A stretch of 64,000 bases of DNA, from the NCBI GenBank assembly GCA_963711495.1, contig CAVQEK010000009.1, positions 310,001-374,000 of the forward strand, given 5' to 3'. The DNA comes from CAVQEK01 sp963711495 (lineage in GTDB: Bacteria > Bacteroidota > Bacteroidia > Cytophagales > Cyclobacteriaceae). Every line of letters starts with the position of its first letter. Within the stretch, counting starts at the first letter, position 1. Both the position numbers and the translations under genes were made by a program. The notes beneath the pieces are model-generated. The model was not told the DNA's origin. It was given only the letters and a program-made list of their open reading frames with translations, and did not search any database. Below are positions 62,988 through 64,000 of the stretch, piece after piece.

Positions 62988-63012
62988 AAATGCCACCTTG
63001 TGAGTGACATTT
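62986..63012 (-). terminator. Terminator of the ferritin gene
   Basis: AAATGCCAC (62988-62996) and GTGACATTT (63004-63012) make a 9-bp stem; on the minus strand the odd pair is a G-T wobble. Five T (62986-62990) follow on the minus strand. It lies 25 nt after the ferritin stop and overlaps the DUF819 stop. Confidence 0.6.
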
Positions 63013-63037
63013 CAAGCTGAATTAATGGTATAATTTT

Positions 63038-63595
63038 TTATGTATTCATCATAGAACCAGCGGAGGAGCTATGGATACTGGTTTCCAACTTGCCTATTTC
63101 CTGGTCAATTGTCCAAAGGCCAATGCCTTCTTCACCAATAATTTTAAACAGATCGAGGATCCTTCGGGCCATGGTTTCCTCTTCCCGCTGTTCTGTTACA
63201 TACCACTGGAGAAAATTGAATGTGGTGAAGTCCTTTATGCCGAAGCAGTGATCGACCAGATTATGAATGGATTTAGTAACTGCAATTTCATGTTCCAGGA
63301 TCTTTTCGAAGATGCCCCTCAAAGTCTTGTATAGATGTTTGATGCCCTTTATTTCAGGTTGTAAGGCGTGGCCGCCGGCTTCATTGACATAGTGGAATAG
63401 CTTGAGCATATGCATCTTTTCTTCCTCGGAATGATGGTATAGAAATCGCGCAGAGTTTTCGTATCCATTCACTTCACTCCATGATGCCATGGCGAGATAA
63501 AGTGCTGATGAAAAACCTTCCATAGCAATCTGCTTGTTTAACAGATCTTCTGTTTCTTTGATCAGGGATTTTTGTTTGGTAATTACGTCTTTCAT
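63038..63595 (-). CDS. Ferritin
   Basis: The 185-aa four-helix-bundle iron-storage protein has the ferroxidase ligands: Glu in LNKQIAMEGFSSALYL, EEKMHMLKLFHYV with Glu and His, and the pair EQREEETMARRI on the fourth helix. Typical of bacterial FtnA-like ferritin, in the cytoplasm. Its terminator is at 62986-63012 and it stands alone. Confidence 0.92.
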   Translation of the reverse strand: MKDVITKQKSLIKETEDLLNKQIAMEGFSSALYLAMASWSEVNGYENSARFLYHHSEEEKMHMLKLFHYVNEAGGHALQPEIKGIKHLYKTLRGIFEKILEHEIAVTKSIHNLVDHCFGIKDFTTFNFLQWYVTEQREEETMARRILDLFKIIGEEGIGLWTIDQEIGKLETSIHSSSAGSMMNT

Positions 63596-63866
63596 GGTAT
63601 TATTTCTGGTTTGTGTGTATTCCTAAAAACGGGTCAGGAGACTTGAAGTTAATAAAGACCAGTATATTCCAACAACAGAATGTATATAATTTTAAAAATA
63701 CCAGACCTGGTATCGACAATCCGAACAGAAATAAACATTTGTTTATCGAGGTAACACTGTAAACAATCCTTTTTATTCAATATTCAATTTTGGGTAGGAG
63801 AAGACGATCTGATGATAGTATATCCTGACTGAAAAAGAATTGCAAATACTTCGTTCATTGAGGGCA

Positions 63867-64000
63867 TTACTCGATGGGTGATTTTTCAAAATCTGTCGGA
63901 TTGACCCACCCGGCATGCATCTTTTCTCCTGCCATGTATCGCTCATAAAAATTCCTTGAAGCCGCTTCGCTATATTCATATTCATCAAAAATATGACCGT
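63867..64000 (-). CDS. C-terminal fragment of an unidentified gene (5' end outside window)
   Basis: In the minus strand the frame ends at TAA (63867-63869) and is open to the right edge, giving 43 residues from GHIFDEYEYSEAASRNFYERY to GWVNPTDFEKSPIE. The composition is protein-like and better than the overlapping frame (63773-63988). I do not recognise the family. Its 271-bp downstream gap to ferritin contains no gene. Confidence 0.6.
   Translation of the reverse strand, partial: GHIFDEYEYSEAASRNFYERYMAGEKMHAGWVNPTDFEKSPIE

Noticed and set aside
63773..63988. 71-codon frame at the right edge
   Set aside because: It overlaps a better, edge-truncated frame (63867-64000) whose sequence looks like the end of a real protein.

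Overview
The window is about 64 kb of AT-rich chromosome, almost certainly from a free-living member of the Bacteroidota; Saprospiraceae-like lineages fit best, but the exact family is an inference. The evidence is the gene families present (an IPExxxVDY-type protein next to acpP, an S46 dipeptidyl-peptidase, a DUF4136 lipoprotein, a Nudix-type sugar regulator, a long Lgt), promoter-like sites of the Bacteroidota form (TTG, 19-20 nt, TAnnTTTG), and the general lack of Shine-Dalgarno sequences. I found no rRNA, tRNA, CRISPR array, prophage or integron. Most of the window is housekeeping or catabolic sequence.

Layout. 1-9.5 kb: the end of an ABC-2 permease, a DoxX protein, a Tat-exported Gfo/Idh/MocA oxidoreductase, a Rossmann/LOG-like protein, a stand-alone C2-like protein, an HtrA-type protease without signal peptide, then small envelope proteins (DUF4136, DUF445) and a membrane-anchored metallophosphoesterase. 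9.5-16.1 kb: a complete tetR-tolC-adaptor-RND pump operon with a candidate operator inside the tetR promoter. 16.3-19.4 kb: a hydrolase, a MORN-repeat protein and a complete IS481-like element with inverted ends and a perfect 7-bp target duplication. 19.6-29.5 kb: S46 peptidase, BamA/TamA-like barrel, lgt, nadE, and the acpP-fabF-rnc operon divergent from the IPExxxVDY gene.

29.5-37.2 kb: an RqcH/NFACT protein, an MBL-fold hydrolase, a 91-aa protein, a CheY-like receiver and a 1591-aa soluble hybrid histidine kinase (seven PAS, one GAF, HisKA, HATPase, receiver, HPt). The last four overlap or nearly touch. 37.3-42.3 kb: miaA, a frameshifted MOSC gene, a hemJ-sco-cytochrome c operon and two small exported proteins. 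42.4-52 kb: murI, then a pentose/hexose region: xylBA facing away from a Nudix-type regulator with degenerate catalytic residues, with a 27-bp palindrome between them, followed by galM-symporter-galK-galT with its own promoter and inverted repeat. 52-64 kb: a small membrane protein, an aminotransferase IV, a tolC-adaptor pair without its pump, three surface-glycan genes (GT4, FkbM methyltransferase, GT9), maf, a Nudix CoA-pyrophosphatase-like gene, a DUF819 permease, ferritin, and the 3' end of a gene running off the right edge.

The points most worth following are the xyl operator/regulator pair, the giant kinase with its satellite genes, the C2-like orphan, the freshly inserted IS, the TetR operator on a nearly leaderless promoter, and the single-base disruption of the MOSC gene.
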